Below, piece by piece: positions 35,870 to 44,667 of a stretch of DNA of 64,000 nt; positions within the stretch are counted from its first letter, which is position 1, and the number at the start of each line of letters is the position of its first letter. The stretch comes from CBDCLY01 sp965218715 (GTDB taxonomy: Bacteria; Bacteroidota; Bacteroidia; Flavobacteriales_E; Vicingaceae). The notes beneath the pieces were generated by a model. It saw only the letters and a program-made list of their open reading frames with translations, did not search any database and was not told where the DNA came from. The stretch is from the NCBI GenBank assembly GCA_965218715.1, contig CBDCLY010000038.1, positions 11,805 to 75,804 of the forward strand, read 5' to 3'. Both the position numbers and the translations under genes were made by a program.

Positions 35870-36607
35870 ATGGAAAAGAGACTTGTAATCATACCAACTT
35901 ATAATGAGTTAGAAAACATTCAGAGAATGATTGAAAAGGTATTCTCTTTGCCAATTGATTTTGACTTGCTTATAGTTGATGATGGTTCACCAGATGGGAC
36001 AGGCATGTTGGTTAAAAGTTTAATGGAAACTTATAAGGACAGACTATTTATTGAAGAAAGAGAAGCTAAGCAAGGCCTTGGTACCGCATATATTCATGGG
36101 TTTAAATGGGGATTAGAGAAGGGCTATGAATACCTATTTGAAATGGATGCCGATTTTAGCCATAATCCAGATGATTTAGTTCGACTGTATGAAGCTTGTT
36201 CAAATGGAGGTGCTGATTTATCAATAGGTTCTAGATATGTTACAGGTGTAAATGTGGTGAATTGGCCAATGGGAAGGGTGCTCATGTCCTATTATGCCTC
36301 TGTCTATGTTCGTTTTATTACGAGAATGTCTATTCATGATTCAACCGCTGGATTTAAATGTTATAAAAGGAAGGTCTTAGAAACAATTGATTTGGATGCT
36401 GTAAGGTTTAAGGGATATGCCTTTCAAATTGAAATGAAATTTACCGCATGGAAGTTTGGATTTAAATTAGTTGAGGTGCCAATTATCTTTACAGATAGGC
36501 AAGAAGGAGAAAGCAAAATGAACTCAGGAATAATAAAAGAAGCGTTTTTAGGAATTATTTATTTAAGAGTTTCTTCGTGGTTTAAAAAATACAAAAGGGA
36601 GAACTAA
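35870..36607 (+). CDS. polyprenol monophosphomannose synthase (Dpm1-like GT2)
   Basis: A 245-residue family 2 glycosyltransferase of the Dpm1 type, which transfers mannose from GDP-mannose to a polyprenyl phosphate on the cytosolic face of the membrane. Motifs: IIPTYNELENI at the start, IVDDGSPDGTG, the metal-binding MDADFSHNPDD, GSRYVTGV, and STAGFKCYKRKVLE with EIPIIF-like VPIIFTDRQEGESKM. There is no C-terminal membrane pair, as in the short bacterial forms. The product would be a lipid-linked mannose donor. One base separates it from dihydroorotase. Confidence 0.88.
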   Translation: MEKRLVIIPTYNELENIQRMIEKVFSLPIDFDLLIVDDGSPDGTGMLVKSLMETYKDRLFIEEREAKQGLGTAYIHGFKWGLEKGYEYLFEMDADFSHNPDDLVRLYEACSNGGADLSIGSRYVTGVNVVNWPMGRVLMSYYASVYVRFITRMSIHDSTAGFKCYKRKVLETIDLDAVRFKGYAFQIEMKFTAWKFGFKLVEVPIIFTDRQEGESKMNSGIIKEAFLGIIYLRVSSWFKKYKREN

Positions 36608-36608
36608 G

Positions 36609-37943
36609 GTGTTAATTCAAGGAGCAAAGTGTGTAAATGAAGGAGAGGTTTTCAAAGCCGATCTAAGAATTGAAGGGTCGTATATTTCTGAAATTAGCCG
36701 CTTGGGCTTAAGCCCAAAACCAATGGAAAAAGTAATTGATGCAAACGGCCTGTATTTGTTGCCTGGAATGATCGATGATCAAGTTCACTTTAGAGAACCA
36801 GGATTAACACATAAAGCAGAAATTTATACCGAAGCAAAAGCAGCAGTAGCTGGTGGAATAACAAGTTTCATGGAAATGCCTAACACCGTTCCGAATACCT
36901 TAACACAAGAGTTGTTAGAAGATAAGTACCAATTGGCAAATTCAAAATCCTTGGCCAATTATTCCTTTTTTATGGGTGCATCTAATGATAATTTAGATGA
37001 GGTTCTTAAAACAAATGGAAAAGAAGTTTGTGGTGTTAAGGTGTTTATGGGGTCATCTACTGGCAACATGTTAGTTGATCAAGAAGAGGTATTAAGAGAT
37101 ATTTTTAGAGAATGCCCAATGCTAATTGCAACACATTGTGAAGATGAGGCCACAATTAGAAGAAACATTAATCATGCGAAAGATCAGTTTGGAGAAGATG
37201 TCCCAATGGGAATGCATCCCAAAATTAGAAGCGAAGAAGCATGTTACCTTTCTTCCTCAAAGGCAGTAGAGCTTGCAAAAAAGTACGATACAAGATTGCA
37301 TGTATTGCACATATCAACTGCAAAAGAATTGGAATTATTCAGCAACCAAACTCCTTTAGAAGAAAAAAGAATAACGGCAGAAGCGTGTATTCATCATCTT
37401 TGGTTTAGTGAAAAAGATTATCAAGAAAAAGGAAGCCTAATTAAATGGAACCCTGCTGTTAAATCGAAAAATGACAGAGATCAAATATTAAAAGCAGTAA
37501 GGGAAAATAAGATAGACGTAATTGCAACCGATCATGCGCCGCATACTCTTGAGGAAAAGAATCAATCCTATTTTAAGGCACCTAGCGGTGGCCCTTTGGT
37601 TCAACATGCATTAGTTGCTTTATTAGAATTAAACAAACAAGAGAAAATAAGTCTAACTCAATTGGTTGAAAAAACAAGTCATGCAGTTGCGAAATGTTTC
37701 CAAATAGAGAAAAGGGGATACCTTAGGGAAGGCTATTTTGCCGATTTGGTATTGGTCGATTTAAATGATTCATGGAAGGTTAACACTTCCAATATTTTAT
37801 CAAAATGCGCATGGTCTCCTTTTGAAGGAACAAGCTTTTCTTCAAAAGTTATAAAAACATGGGTTAGTGGTCACTTGGCCTACGATGGAGGGATATTCGA
37901 TGAATCAAAAAAAGGAATGCGGATGAACTTTGATGCAAGATGA
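36609..37943 (+). CDS. pyrC: dihydroorotase
   Basis: Cyclises carbamoyl-aspartate to dihydroorotate in pyrimidine synthesis. The 444 residues start at a GTG. Amidohydrolase landmarks: DDQVHFREPG, where the usual first His of the HxH zinc pair is Gln, then GGITSFMEMPNT, GVKVFMGSSTGNMLV, ATHCEDEATI, LHVLHISTAKE and DVIATDHAPHT with the catalytic Asp. From memory the Gln form is shared by Bacteroidota dihydroorotases, so it need not mean loss of function. The stop overlaps the next gene by 4 bases. Confidence 0.93.
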   Translation: MLIQGAKCVNEGEVFKADLRIEGSYISEISRLGLSPKPMEKVIDANGLYLLPGMIDDQVHFREPGLTHKAEIYTEAKAAVAGGITSFMEMPNTVPNTLTQELLEDKYQLANSKSLANYSFFMGASNDNLDEVLKTNGKEVCGVKVFMGSSTGNMLVDQEEVLRDIFRECPMLIATHCEDEATIRRNINHAKDQFGEDVPMGMHPKIRSEEACYLSSSKAVELAKKYDTRLHVLHISTAKELELFSNQTPLEEKRITAEACIHHLWFSEKDYQEKGSLIKWNPAVKSKNDRDQILKAVRENKIDVIATDHAPHTLEEKNQSYFKAPSGGPLVQHALVALLELNKQEKISLTQLVEKTSHAVAKCFQIEKRGYLREGYFADLVLVDLNDSWKVNTSNILSKCAWSPFEGTSFSSKVIKTWVSGHLAYDGGIFDESKKGMRMNFDAR

Positions 37944-38314
37944 TTAGAGCCTTTTGCCTTGCACTATTATTATTGATTTTCTCTTGTAAAGAGGAAGAAA
38001 GTATTCCTGAATATGTTTTATCTCCAGAAGATTTTGCCATTGTTTTAACAGAAGTGCATGTTGCAGAATCCATTGTTCGGCTTGGTTATCATAGAGGCAA
38101 CGACAGCCTATATTTAAAAGATAGTGTTTACGCAAGCGCCTTAAAGAAAGTGAATAGTAATCAAATAGAATTTGATAGCAATTTAGCTTACTATTTAAAA
38201 GACCCTAAAGAATTAGAGCGCATCTATGATATTGTTTTGGCCAACCTTAGCCAAAGAACTGCCACATTGAAAAAGAAACATGCCTCTCAATATCCTGAAG
38301 ATTCAATCCCATAG
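37940..38314 (+). CDS. DUF4296 lipoprotein
   Basis: A 124-residue lipoprotein: signal peptide MIRAFCLALLLLIFSC with the lipobox LIFSC, mature Cys16. The mature part, beginning VLSPEDFAIVLTEVHVAES and containing YHRGNDSLYLKDSVYASAL, matches DUF4296, a Bacteroidota family of unknown function. Its start overlaps pyrC by 4 bases and its end overlaps the convergent epimerase gene by 12 bases. It usually sits at this place in flavobacteria. Confidence 0.85.
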   Translation: MIRAFCLALLLLIFSCKEEESIPEYVLSPEDFAIVLTEVHVAESIVRLGYHRGNDSLYLKDSVYASALKKVNSNQIEFDSNLAYYLKDPKELERIYDIVLANLSQRTATLKKKHASQYPEDSIP

Positions 38315-39319
38315 ATTGGGATACTTTAGATAAAGTCGACCATAGTTTTCTATTTCCTTCTCAAAATCAAGCATTTCGAAATTGCATTGCTTAATTAATT
38401 TTTCTGAAGAATATGCTCTCATCGAGTAGGCCGTTTTTGTGCTTTGAGAATTTACTGGAGAATTTGTTAGACCAATTTTTGAAAAGAATCCCATAAAAAC
38501 TGCAAAGATCATTGCCAAACGTTCTGGAACATAAATTTTTGGTGGAGTTTTCTCTAGCGATTTAGCCATTAGACTAAAGACAGTTTTAAAACTATAGTTT
38601 TTGTTGACCAAAATGAACCGTTCATGACTAATATCACTTTCCATTAATAAGGTCATCGCATTTACCACATCGTTAACACTTACAAAACCATTAGCGCCAG
38701 AAGGAAAGAAGGACAATCCCTTTTTTATAGTTTTAAAAATTGCTGAGCTGCCACGGTTCCAATTTCCAAATCCCAAAATGGTAGCTGGGTTCACAATCAC
38801 AATGTTTAAGCCTTCTTCACCTGCTCTCCAAACTTCATTTTCTGCAAGGTATTTTGAAATGGAATAATCACTAGATTTTTTGCTGTTTTCCCAATTGCAA
38901 TTCTCTGTAATTAGATCTCCAGTATTGATTGCCGATCCAACAGCTGCTACAGAACTCACATAACAGAATTTTTCAATTTGTTTGTCCAATGAAATGTTCA
39001 CCATATTTGAGGTGCCCTGAACATTAGTTTCCATCAAATCTTCAGCGTCACTTTTAGAAAATGAAACAAGCGCAGCACAATGATAAACTCGATTAATTCC
39101 TTCAAAGGCAGCTTCTAATTCTGCACGATCATTGATGTCTACTTTCAACCATTCAATTGTATCGGCCTCGGCCTTTAAATGCATGGCATTGAAAAACTTT
39201 TTTGTTTTTAATAAACTTTCTTCATTAGTGTATAAGGCCCTTATCGAACAAGGCTTTTTGCATAAATTAAGAAGTAAATAATTGCCAATAAGCCCTGTTC
39301 CGCCGCTAACTAAAATCAT
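38303..39319 (-). CDS. NAD-dependent epimerase/dehydratase family protein
   Basis: A 338-residue short-chain extended Rossmann enzyme. The NAD-binding start is MILVSGGTGLIGNYLL, followed by VYHCAALVSF and the active-site YSISKYLAE (YxxxK). Cofactor and fold are clear; the substrate is not, and similarity to 3-beta-hydroxysteroid dehydrogenase-like or dihydroflavonol-like reductases would fit. I place the start at the ATG at 39319, which puts the glycine motif at residue 6. An upstream in-frame extension to 39538 would run into tyrS and has no family sequence. Confidence 0.88.
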   Translation of the reverse strand: MILVSGGTGLIGNYLLLNLCKKPCSIRALYTNEESLLKTKKFFNAMHLKAEADTIEWLKVDINDRAELEAAFEGINRVYHCAALVSFSKSDAEDLMETNVQGTSNMVNISLDKQIEKFCYVSSVAAVGSAINTGDLITENCNWENSKKSSDYSISKYLAENEVWRAGEEGLNIVIVNPATILGFGNWNRGSSAIFKTIKKGLSFFPSGANGFVSVNDVVNAMTLLMESDISHERFILVNKNYSFKTVFSLMAKSLEKTPPKIYVPERLAMIFAVFMGFFSKIGLTNSPVNSQSTKTAYSMRAYSSEKLIKQCNFEMLDFEKEIENYGRLYLKYPNLWD

Positions 39320-39387
39320 GAATGGAATTTCATCAAAATTAAGAATAAGCAATAGAATTAAGCAGTTCGAACTTGCTGTGAATATGT

Positions 39388-39395
39388 ATCTTTGC
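39388..39395 (+). promoter_or_regulatory. candidate -7 box of tyrS
   Basis: TATCTTTG matches TAnnTTTG and ends 14 bases before the ATG at 39410. It overlaps the upstream TTG at 39392, which argues against that codon as the start of translation. Confidence 0.45.
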
Positions 39396-39409
39396 CAAAA
39401 TTTTACCCA

Positions 39410-40687
39410 ATGGATTTTGTAAAAGAATTGGAATGGAGAGGCATGTTGCACGATATAATGCCTGGAACTAAAGAGCAGTTGCTTAAAGAAATGACAACTG
39501 CTTATGTTGGTTTTGATCCAACTGCGGATTCTCTTCACATAGGAAACCTTGTTCCAATTATGTTGCTAACCCATTTGCAACAATCTGGTCATCAGCCGAT
39601 AGCCTTAGTTGGAGGTGCAACCGGGATGATTGGTGATCCATCTGGAAAGTCAGAAGAACGAGTATTTCTTTCTGAAGAGGTATTGAATCATAATCTCAAT
39701 TGCCAGAAGAAGCAATTGGAGCAATTTCTTGATTTTGATCCAAATCGAAAAAATGGAGCTAAAATGGTAAATAACTATGACTGGTTCAAAGATTTTTCTT
39801 TTTTAGATTTTATGCGAAATGTAGGAAAACACATTACTGTCAACTACATGATAGCAAAGGATTCAGTAAAAAACAGGATGGATTCTGGAATTTCATTCAC
39901 TGAGTTTTCTTACCAATTGGTTCAAGGATATGATTTTTTTCATTTGCACCAAAGCCACAATTGCATGATCCAAATGGGAGGTTCAGATCAATGGGGAAAT
40001 ATGGTTACTGGCACAGAATTGATTAGAAGAAAGTCTCAATCTCAAGCTTTTGCATTAACATGCCCACTAATTACCAAGTCAGATGGCTCTAAGTTTGGGA
40101 AATCTGAAGGGGGGAATGTTTGGTTGGATAAAAACAGAACCTCTCCGTATCAATTTTACCAGTTTTGGCTAAATGTAAGTGACGAAGATGCCTCAAAATA
40201 CATTCGAATTTTTACTCTTCTGGATCAAAATACAATTGAAGAAATTGAATCTCAGCACAATGAAGCGCCTCATCAAAGGATTTTACAGCAAAGACTTGCA
40301 AAAGACATTTGCATTAGGGTGCATTCTGAGAAGGATTTTAATCAAGCTTTAATGGCATCGCAAATACTTTTTGGAAAGTCAACAGAAGAGAATTTAAAGC
40401 AATTATCAGAAGGTGATTTCTTGAGCATTTTTGATGGAGTTCCTCAGGCAGAGATTAGTCGAGGGAAGTTAGAAGACGGGATTCCTATTATTGATTTTGT
40501 AGTCCAAGATGCTAAAGCTTGCCAGTCAAATGGTGAAGCAAGAAGATTGATAGAAAACAATGGTATGAGCATCAATAAAACAAAGGTAGGCCTTTCAAAG
40601 GAGCTTAGAAAAAAGGATCTATTATTGGACCGTTATTTGTTGTTGCAAAAAGGGAAGAAGAACTATTATTTAATCAATGTTGTTTAA
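39410..40687 (+). CDS. tyrS: tyrosyl-tRNA synthetase
   Basis: Charges tRNA-Tyr. The class I motifs are SLHIGN and the KMSKS-type loop KSDGSKFGKS; the tyrosine pocket is YVGFDPTADS and later QGYDFFHL and MGGSDQWGN. A C-terminal S4-like RNA-binding part covers the last 80 residues (CQSNGEARRLIENNGMSINK). I use the ATG at 39410, giving 425 residues; the 18-base upstream extension from a TTG lies in the promoter box. The 3' end overlaps the next gene by 11 bases. Confidence 0.97.
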   Translation: MDFVKELEWRGMLHDIMPGTKEQLLKEMTTAYVGFDPTADSLHIGNLVPIMLLTHLQQSGHQPIALVGGATGMIGDPSGKSEERVFLSEEVLNHNLNCQKKQLEQFLDFDPNRKNGAKMVNNYDWFKDFSFLDFMRNVGKHITVNYMIAKDSVKNRMDSGISFTEFSYQLVQGYDFFHLHQSHNCMIQMGGSDQWGNMVTGTELIRRKSQSQAFALTCPLITKSDGSKFGKSEGGNVWLDKNRTSPYQFYQFWLNVSDEDASKYIRIFTLLDQNTIEEIESQHNEAPHQRILQQRLAKDICIRVHSEKDFNQALMASQILFGKSTEENLKQLSEGDFLSIFDGVPQAEISRGKLEDGIPIIDFVVQDAKACQSNGEARRLIENNGMSINKTKVGLSKELRKKDLLLDRYLLLQKGKKNYYLINVV

Positions 40688-41384
40688 GGCCTTTCGGAAA
40701 CTTACGCTTGCTATCCTTTTTACGCTATTTGGATATTGCTTAAATGCACAATCGCCAAATATTCTGGTAGTTCCTTACCAATCTTTTGATTTTTTGATTG
40801 AGTTCGATGCAGCTGAAATTGATTCAATTAATAATCTGGGTGGACAAAATCAAGTTTTTAAAGCTGTGCAAGATAGTCTACTAAAGCAGCTTTTAAAACC
40901 GCATAATAAATTCAATTATTCTATCATTCCGGCTGTTGAACTTCAGTCCATTCAAAATAGAATAAGAAGCATTTACAAAACCAAGCCAACTGGACATATG
41001 GGAAAGGATATTTCTTCCATTCTTAAATCTGGGGACCTTGAGAAAATCATGAAAAATTTCCAGGCAGATTACATCCTGTTTTTAAGTCAGCACAGCATCA
41101 GAAAGAGAATTTACAGCACTTCTAGATCTTTTGATGGATCTTATCTCTTGTCTTGGTCGAGGCATTTGATTGATTATGAAATGTATAATTCGAATGGGGA
41201 GTTGATTATCATGGCCGATGATTTCGAATTGAAAACGCCTCTTCCCAACAATGAGAATTATATAAAAAAGGGATTGATCATTAATGAAATGAATTGGGGG
41301 TATCGATCAATTCTTAGGGATATTCAATTGAAATTAGAGAAATATAAACCAGGTAAAAAGGCAATTTACAAGGTGAAACATTAA
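40677..41384 (+). CDS. exported protein of unknown function
   Basis: I do not recognise this 235-residue protein. It has a signal peptide ending CLNAQ and a mature start SPNILVVPYQSFDFL. It is mixed alpha/beta with no membrane segment and no cysteine in the mature part. The phrase FQADYILFLSQHS and the conserved-looking LSWSRHLIDYEMYNSNGELI suggest a periplasmic domain like that of proteins which evaluate lipoprotein or peptide assembly, but this is only an impression. It overlaps tyrS by 11 bases and converges with the LuxE-like gene, sharing a TTAA stop overlap. Confidence 0.75.
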   Translation: MLFKAFRKLTLAILFTLFGYCLNAQSPNILVVPYQSFDFLIEFDAAEIDSINNLGGQNQVFKAVQDSLLKQLLKPHNKFNYSIIPAVELQSIQNRIRSIYKTKPTGHMGKDISSILKSGDLEKIMKNFQADYILFLSQHSIRKRIYSTSRSFDGSYLLSWSRHLIDYEMYNSNGELIIMADDFELKTPLPNNENYIKKGLIINEMNWGYRSILRDIQLKLEKYKPGKKAIYKVKH

Positions 41385-42370
41385 GTCAATAGTAGATTGC
41401 AGCCTCTCAGTTCAGATTGATCAAATCGACCCAATATTTCCACCTCCTCCTTTTCATTTTTCTTGCCTAGATCATCAGTTTGAATAAAACTACAAGAATC
41501 TAAATTCGCTAAATCGATCACGTTTATTCCACCAATGTGTTTCTCTTTTGCCCAACTAAATGGGTCGTCTGCCTGCCGAATTAACAAACTCATCCAAGGA
41601 GGAGTGATAAATAGTCCGTCCTTTATTGCATATGCTTGAGACAATAATTCGGTCATCCCATATTCAGAATGGATTTGTTCTAAACCAAAACTTTTTTTTA
41701 ATTGTTGGTGCAAATCAGCCCGAACCAACTCTTTTTTTCTTCCTTTCATTCCACCTGTTTCCATAACAATTAATTGCTCATTGAAATCAACTTGAAAGTG
41801 TTCAATGAAATCAAGCAGAGCAAAAGAAACACCTATTAATAATGTTTTTGTTTTGGTTTTAGCCAAGTCATTTAAGGTATTGCATAAATCTTCTTGATTG
41901 TACAAAACAAAGGCACTTCTTGCATCGTTGCTTTTTTCAATAAAATGATTCACCATGTAGATTAAGGAAGAACCAGATCGTTCTAAGTAATTCGGAAGCA
42001 ATCCCAAGATGCAATAATCTTGAACACTCCCATAAATTCGTTCAAAGGATTTGGTAAAACTTTCTATATAAAGCTCTTCCTCAAAAAGATGATGTTTGCT
42101 CGTTGTTATTCCAGTACTGCCACTACTTGAAAAACTAATCATTGGATTTTTTGTTGAGCACTTAACCTCATGGGTTTTAAAAAAACTTATTGGAAGGAAG
42201 GGAATATCTTTAAGGGCGAATACATTTTCTGGATTGGCATTTCTATGTTCACAAAAGGACCTATAGACTGGATTGTTTTTGTATTGGTATTGAAAGACAT
42301 CCAAACAATTTGAAAGAAAGTTTGAAGCTTCAGAATTGAATATTTTTTGACGGATCTCGGATCGATTCAT
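41381..42370 (-). CDS. LuxE-like acyl-protein synthetase/acyltransferase
   Basis: A 329-residue member of the adenylate-forming LuxE/PaaK-like group. The P-loop-like SFSSSGSTGITTSKHHL (about 80-96) and HSEYGMTELLSQAY (about 238-251) are the two adenylation landmarks, followed by GGINVIDLANLDSCSFIQTDDLG. There is no C-terminal reductase or carrier domain. Bacteroidota genomes carry this as an acyl transferase of unknown target. It is divergent from a small lipoprotein gene. Confidence 0.78.
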   Translation of the reverse strand: MNRSEIRQKIFNSEASNFLSNCLDVFQYQYKNNPVYRSFCEHRNANPENVFALKDIPFLPISFFKTHEVKCSTKNPMISFSSSGSTGITTSKHHLFEEELYIESFTKSFERIYGSVQDYCILGLLPNYLERSGSSLIYMVNHFIEKSNDARSAFVLYNQEDLCNTLNDLAKTKTKTLLIGVSFALLDFIEHFQVDFNEQLIVMETGGMKGRKKELVRADLHQQLKKSFGLEQIHSEYGMTELLSQAYAIKDGLFITPPWMSLLIRQADDPFSWAKEKHIGGINVIDLANLDSCSFIQTDDLGKKNEKEEVEILGRFDQSELRGCNLLLT

Positions 42371-42419
42371 TTCAACTTCTTTTCCAAGTTAATTATTTAT
42401 TTCTCTTAACTTTAACCTT

Positions 42420-42872
42420 ATGCTTCAAGCAACAAAAATAGGGATAAGTGTTTTTATCTTGCTGCTAATTGTAGGGTGTGAACGTGATAAAGATTTTCCA
42501 GACACACCTGTTCTTACTATTCGTGAATTCACGAAAACAAGCGATGCTACTGCCGTATGGCGATTGGGCTTTACAGATGGGGATGGCGATGTTGGCGTTC
42601 GTGAAAATTCCTTAGACACCTCAAATTTCATTGTTAGTATTTTCAGCATTAAGAATGGTCAAGATAGCGCATTAAGCGCTTTAAATTACAGAGTTCCTAT
42701 CGTAGAAAATATCAGAACGATTAAAGGCATTGAAGGAGAAATTCGATTTGATATTGATGGCCTTGATTTCATTAAAGCAGTAAATATTGATTCCATCTAT
42801 TATCAAGGGTATCTACAAGATAGGGCTGGAAACAATTCAAATATTGTGTTAAGTCCACGTATAGGACTATAA
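42420..42872 (+). CDS. small lipoprotein of unknown function
   Basis: A 150-residue lipoprotein. The signal peptide ends in LLIVGC, giving a mature Cys20 followed by ERDKDFPDTP. The mature part has an Ig-like beta composition and a calcium-type acidic loop, FTDGDGDVGV, and ends YQGYLQDRAGNNSNI. The family is common in Bacteroidota without known function. The 3' end overlaps the convergent SDR gene by 6 bases. Confidence 0.75.
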   Translation: MLQATKIGISVFILLLIVGCERDKDFPDTPVLTIREFTKTSDATAVWRLGFTDGDGDVGVRENSLDTSNFIVSIFSIKNGQDSALSALNYRVPIVENIRTIKGIEGEIRFDIDGLDFIKAVNIDSIYYQGYLQDRAGNNSNIVLSPRIGL

Positions 42873-43553
42873 GTTCATAGGACTTAAATAAACTTCTTCC
42901 ATTAAAGCGGAATCATCAATGCTAATCATTGCTTTCGCAGCTTCTGCAACAGCTTCTGGTTTCATTAGTTTCGGAATTAAGGGATGATTTTGATCCCAAG
43001 AAGCTGAATTAGTAGGGCCGGGATAAATAGCACTAACTTTTATTCCTTTCGGTTTTAATTCCATTCTCAAACCATCTGTCCAAGCCTTTAATGCATACTT
43101 GCTTATGCTATACGAGCTTGCTTCAATACTTGGCTGGTGACTTAAAACCGATCCAATGTTAATGATGTGTCCTTGATTGTTTCTTTCAAAAAAAGGGATG
43201 CAAATTTGACTTAATGCAATGGCAGAGTTTAAATTATTAAGCAGGAGTTGATTCAATTGATTCAGGTCAATCTTGCTTGGGCTATCTTCGAAATAAGAAC
43301 CTAGATTATTAATCAGTAGGTGGATATTTGGAGCTTTAGAAAGCAGATTTTGGATCTCTAGAAAGGATTCTTCTTTACTTAAGTCTATTGCTAAAAGTAT
43401 GTTTGATGGAGTTTCATTCTGAAATTCATTAATCAAAGAATCTAGCCCAGCTTTATCTCTTGCGATCAAAATTAGTTCATAGTTTAGTTGATTCAGCATT
43501 AAACTTATTGCTCTTCCTATTCCTTTGCTTGCGCCACTAATTATTGCTTTCAT
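42867..43553 (-). CDS. short-chain dehydrogenase/reductase
   Basis: A 228-residue classical SDR. The cofactor motif is SGASKGIGR near the N-terminus and the active site is YSISKYALK (YxxxK), with NNLGSYFED and INIGSVLSHQPS between them. Cofactor preference is probably NADP, judged from the basic residue following the glycine motif; the substrate is unknown. I choose the ATG at 43553; an extension to a TTG at 43562 adds three residues. Confidence 0.9.
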   Translation of the reverse strand: MKAIISGASKGIGRAISLMLNQLNYELILIARDKAGLDSLINEFQNETPSNILLAIDLSKEESFLEIQNLLSKAPNIHLLINNLGSYFEDSPSKIDLNQLNQLLLNNLNSAIALSQICIPFFERNNQGHIINIGSVLSHQPSIEASSYSISKYALKAWTDGLRMELKPKGIKVSAIYPGPTNSASWDQNHPLIPKLMKPEAVAEAAKAMISIDDSALMEEVYLSPMNL

Positions 43554-43569
43554 TGGCCTCAAATTTAGC

Positions 43570-43577
43570 TATCTTTG
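43570..43577 (+). promoter_or_regulatory. candidate -7 box for the glycosyltransferase gene
   Basis: TATCTTTG matches TAnnTTTG but ends only 7 bases before the TTG start codon, which would give an almost leaderless message. Confidence 0.35.
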
Positions 43578-43584
43578 ATGGGTC

Positions 43585-44667
43585 TTGGCTAAGCAAAAAA
43601 GAATATTAGTAACACCATTAAACTGGGGTCTTGGTCATGCCAGTCGTTGCGTCCCGGTTGTCAACGAACTTGTTAAGCAAAATTTAGAGGTTATTATTGG
43701 TTCAAATGGGGATGCACTTACTCTTTTAAAAGAGGAGTTCCCAAACCTTCGATTTGTTAATATTGAAGGTTATCCCATCAAGTATTCAAATTACCTTCCA
43801 ATGAGCCTTAGCTTATTATTTCAGATTCCTGGCTTAGTGAAATCAATTAAAAAAGAGAATAATTTAATTGAAAAAATAGTAGCGGAATATGATATTGATG
43901 GAATCATTTCAGACAATAGATACGGATGTTTTCATTCATCTGTCCCATCGGTTATTATCAGTCATCAATTGAAAATTAGAGTTCCATTTTTTTCTAAGCT
44001 CATTGATAGAAAAATAGCGAAACTACTTTCTCAATTCCAAGCCTGTTGGGTGCCAGACTATGAAAATAGCCCTAATCTAAGTGGAGCGCTTTCTCACGGG
44101 AATACTTTGCTTAAAAATCGATTGTTTATTGGGCCATTGTCAAGGTTCAGAAATTTAGAAATTGAGACTACAGCAGATCCAATTGATTTACTTATTGTTT
44201 TATCTGGACCAGAACCGAATAGAAGCCAATTTGAAAAGCAGATTATCAAACAATTGGGGGGGTTAAATGAACTGAAGAAAGTTGTGTTGGTAAGAGGTTT
44301 GCCCGATAATCATGAGAACATTGTGATAAAACCAATAAATGTTGAGCAGCACAATTACCTCAATCACAAGGAACTTGGAAAGCTAATTTGTTCTTCAAAG
44401 ATGATTTTATGTAGATCGGGTTATTCCTCTTTAATGGACCTTAGTGTTTTAGGAAAAAAAGCAATATTTATTCCAACAGCAGGACAAACAGAACAAGAGT
44501 ACTTGGCTGCTCGAATGAAAAATGAAGGGCATTTCTTTAGCACCAAGCAAAAAGATTTTAAACTTGAAAGAGACTTAAAAGAAGCCACCAAATATAGTGG
44601 ATTTCAATTGCCTGAAAAAGATGTTTTGAAAGATGTTATTCAGGATTTTATTAATGAAATGACTTAA
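43585..44667 (+). CDS. MurG-like glycosyltransferase
   Basis: A 360-residue GT-B glycosyltransferase-like protein. The N-terminal RILVTPLNWGLGHASRCVPV is a glycine-rich donor/acceptor loop as in MurG and related UDP-sugar transferases; the C-terminal half has LIVLSGPEPNRSQFE, VLVRGLP, MILCRSGYSSLMDL and KAIFIPTAGQTEQEYLA, the donor-binding site pattern. The product is unknown; it is not MurG itself, which is normally in the division cluster. The start codon appears to be TTG. The end overlaps alr in a convergent TTAA. Confidence 0.82.
   Translation: MAKQKRILVTPLNWGLGHASRCVPVVNELVKQNLEVIIGSNGDALTLLKEEFPNLRFVNIEGYPIKYSNYLPMSLSLLFQIPGLVKSIKKENNLIEKIVAEYDIDGIISDNRYGCFHSSVPSVIISHQLKIRVPFFSKLIDRKIAKLLSQFQACWVPDYENSPNLSGALSHGNTLLKNRLFIGPLSRFRNLEIETTADPIDLLIVLSGPEPNRSQFEKQIIKQLGGLNELKKVVLVRGLPDNHENIVIKPINVEQHNYLNHKELGKLICSSKMILCRSGYSSLMDLSVLGKKAIFIPTAGQTEQEYLAARMKNEGHFFSTKQKDFKLERDLKEATKYSGFQLPEKDVLKDVIQDFINEMT

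Noticed and set aside
39320..39538. A longer N-terminal version of the epimerase gene starting at 39538
   Set aside because: The extra 73 residues overlap tyrS and its promoter and precede the Rossmann GGTG motif, which normally lies at the very N-terminus.
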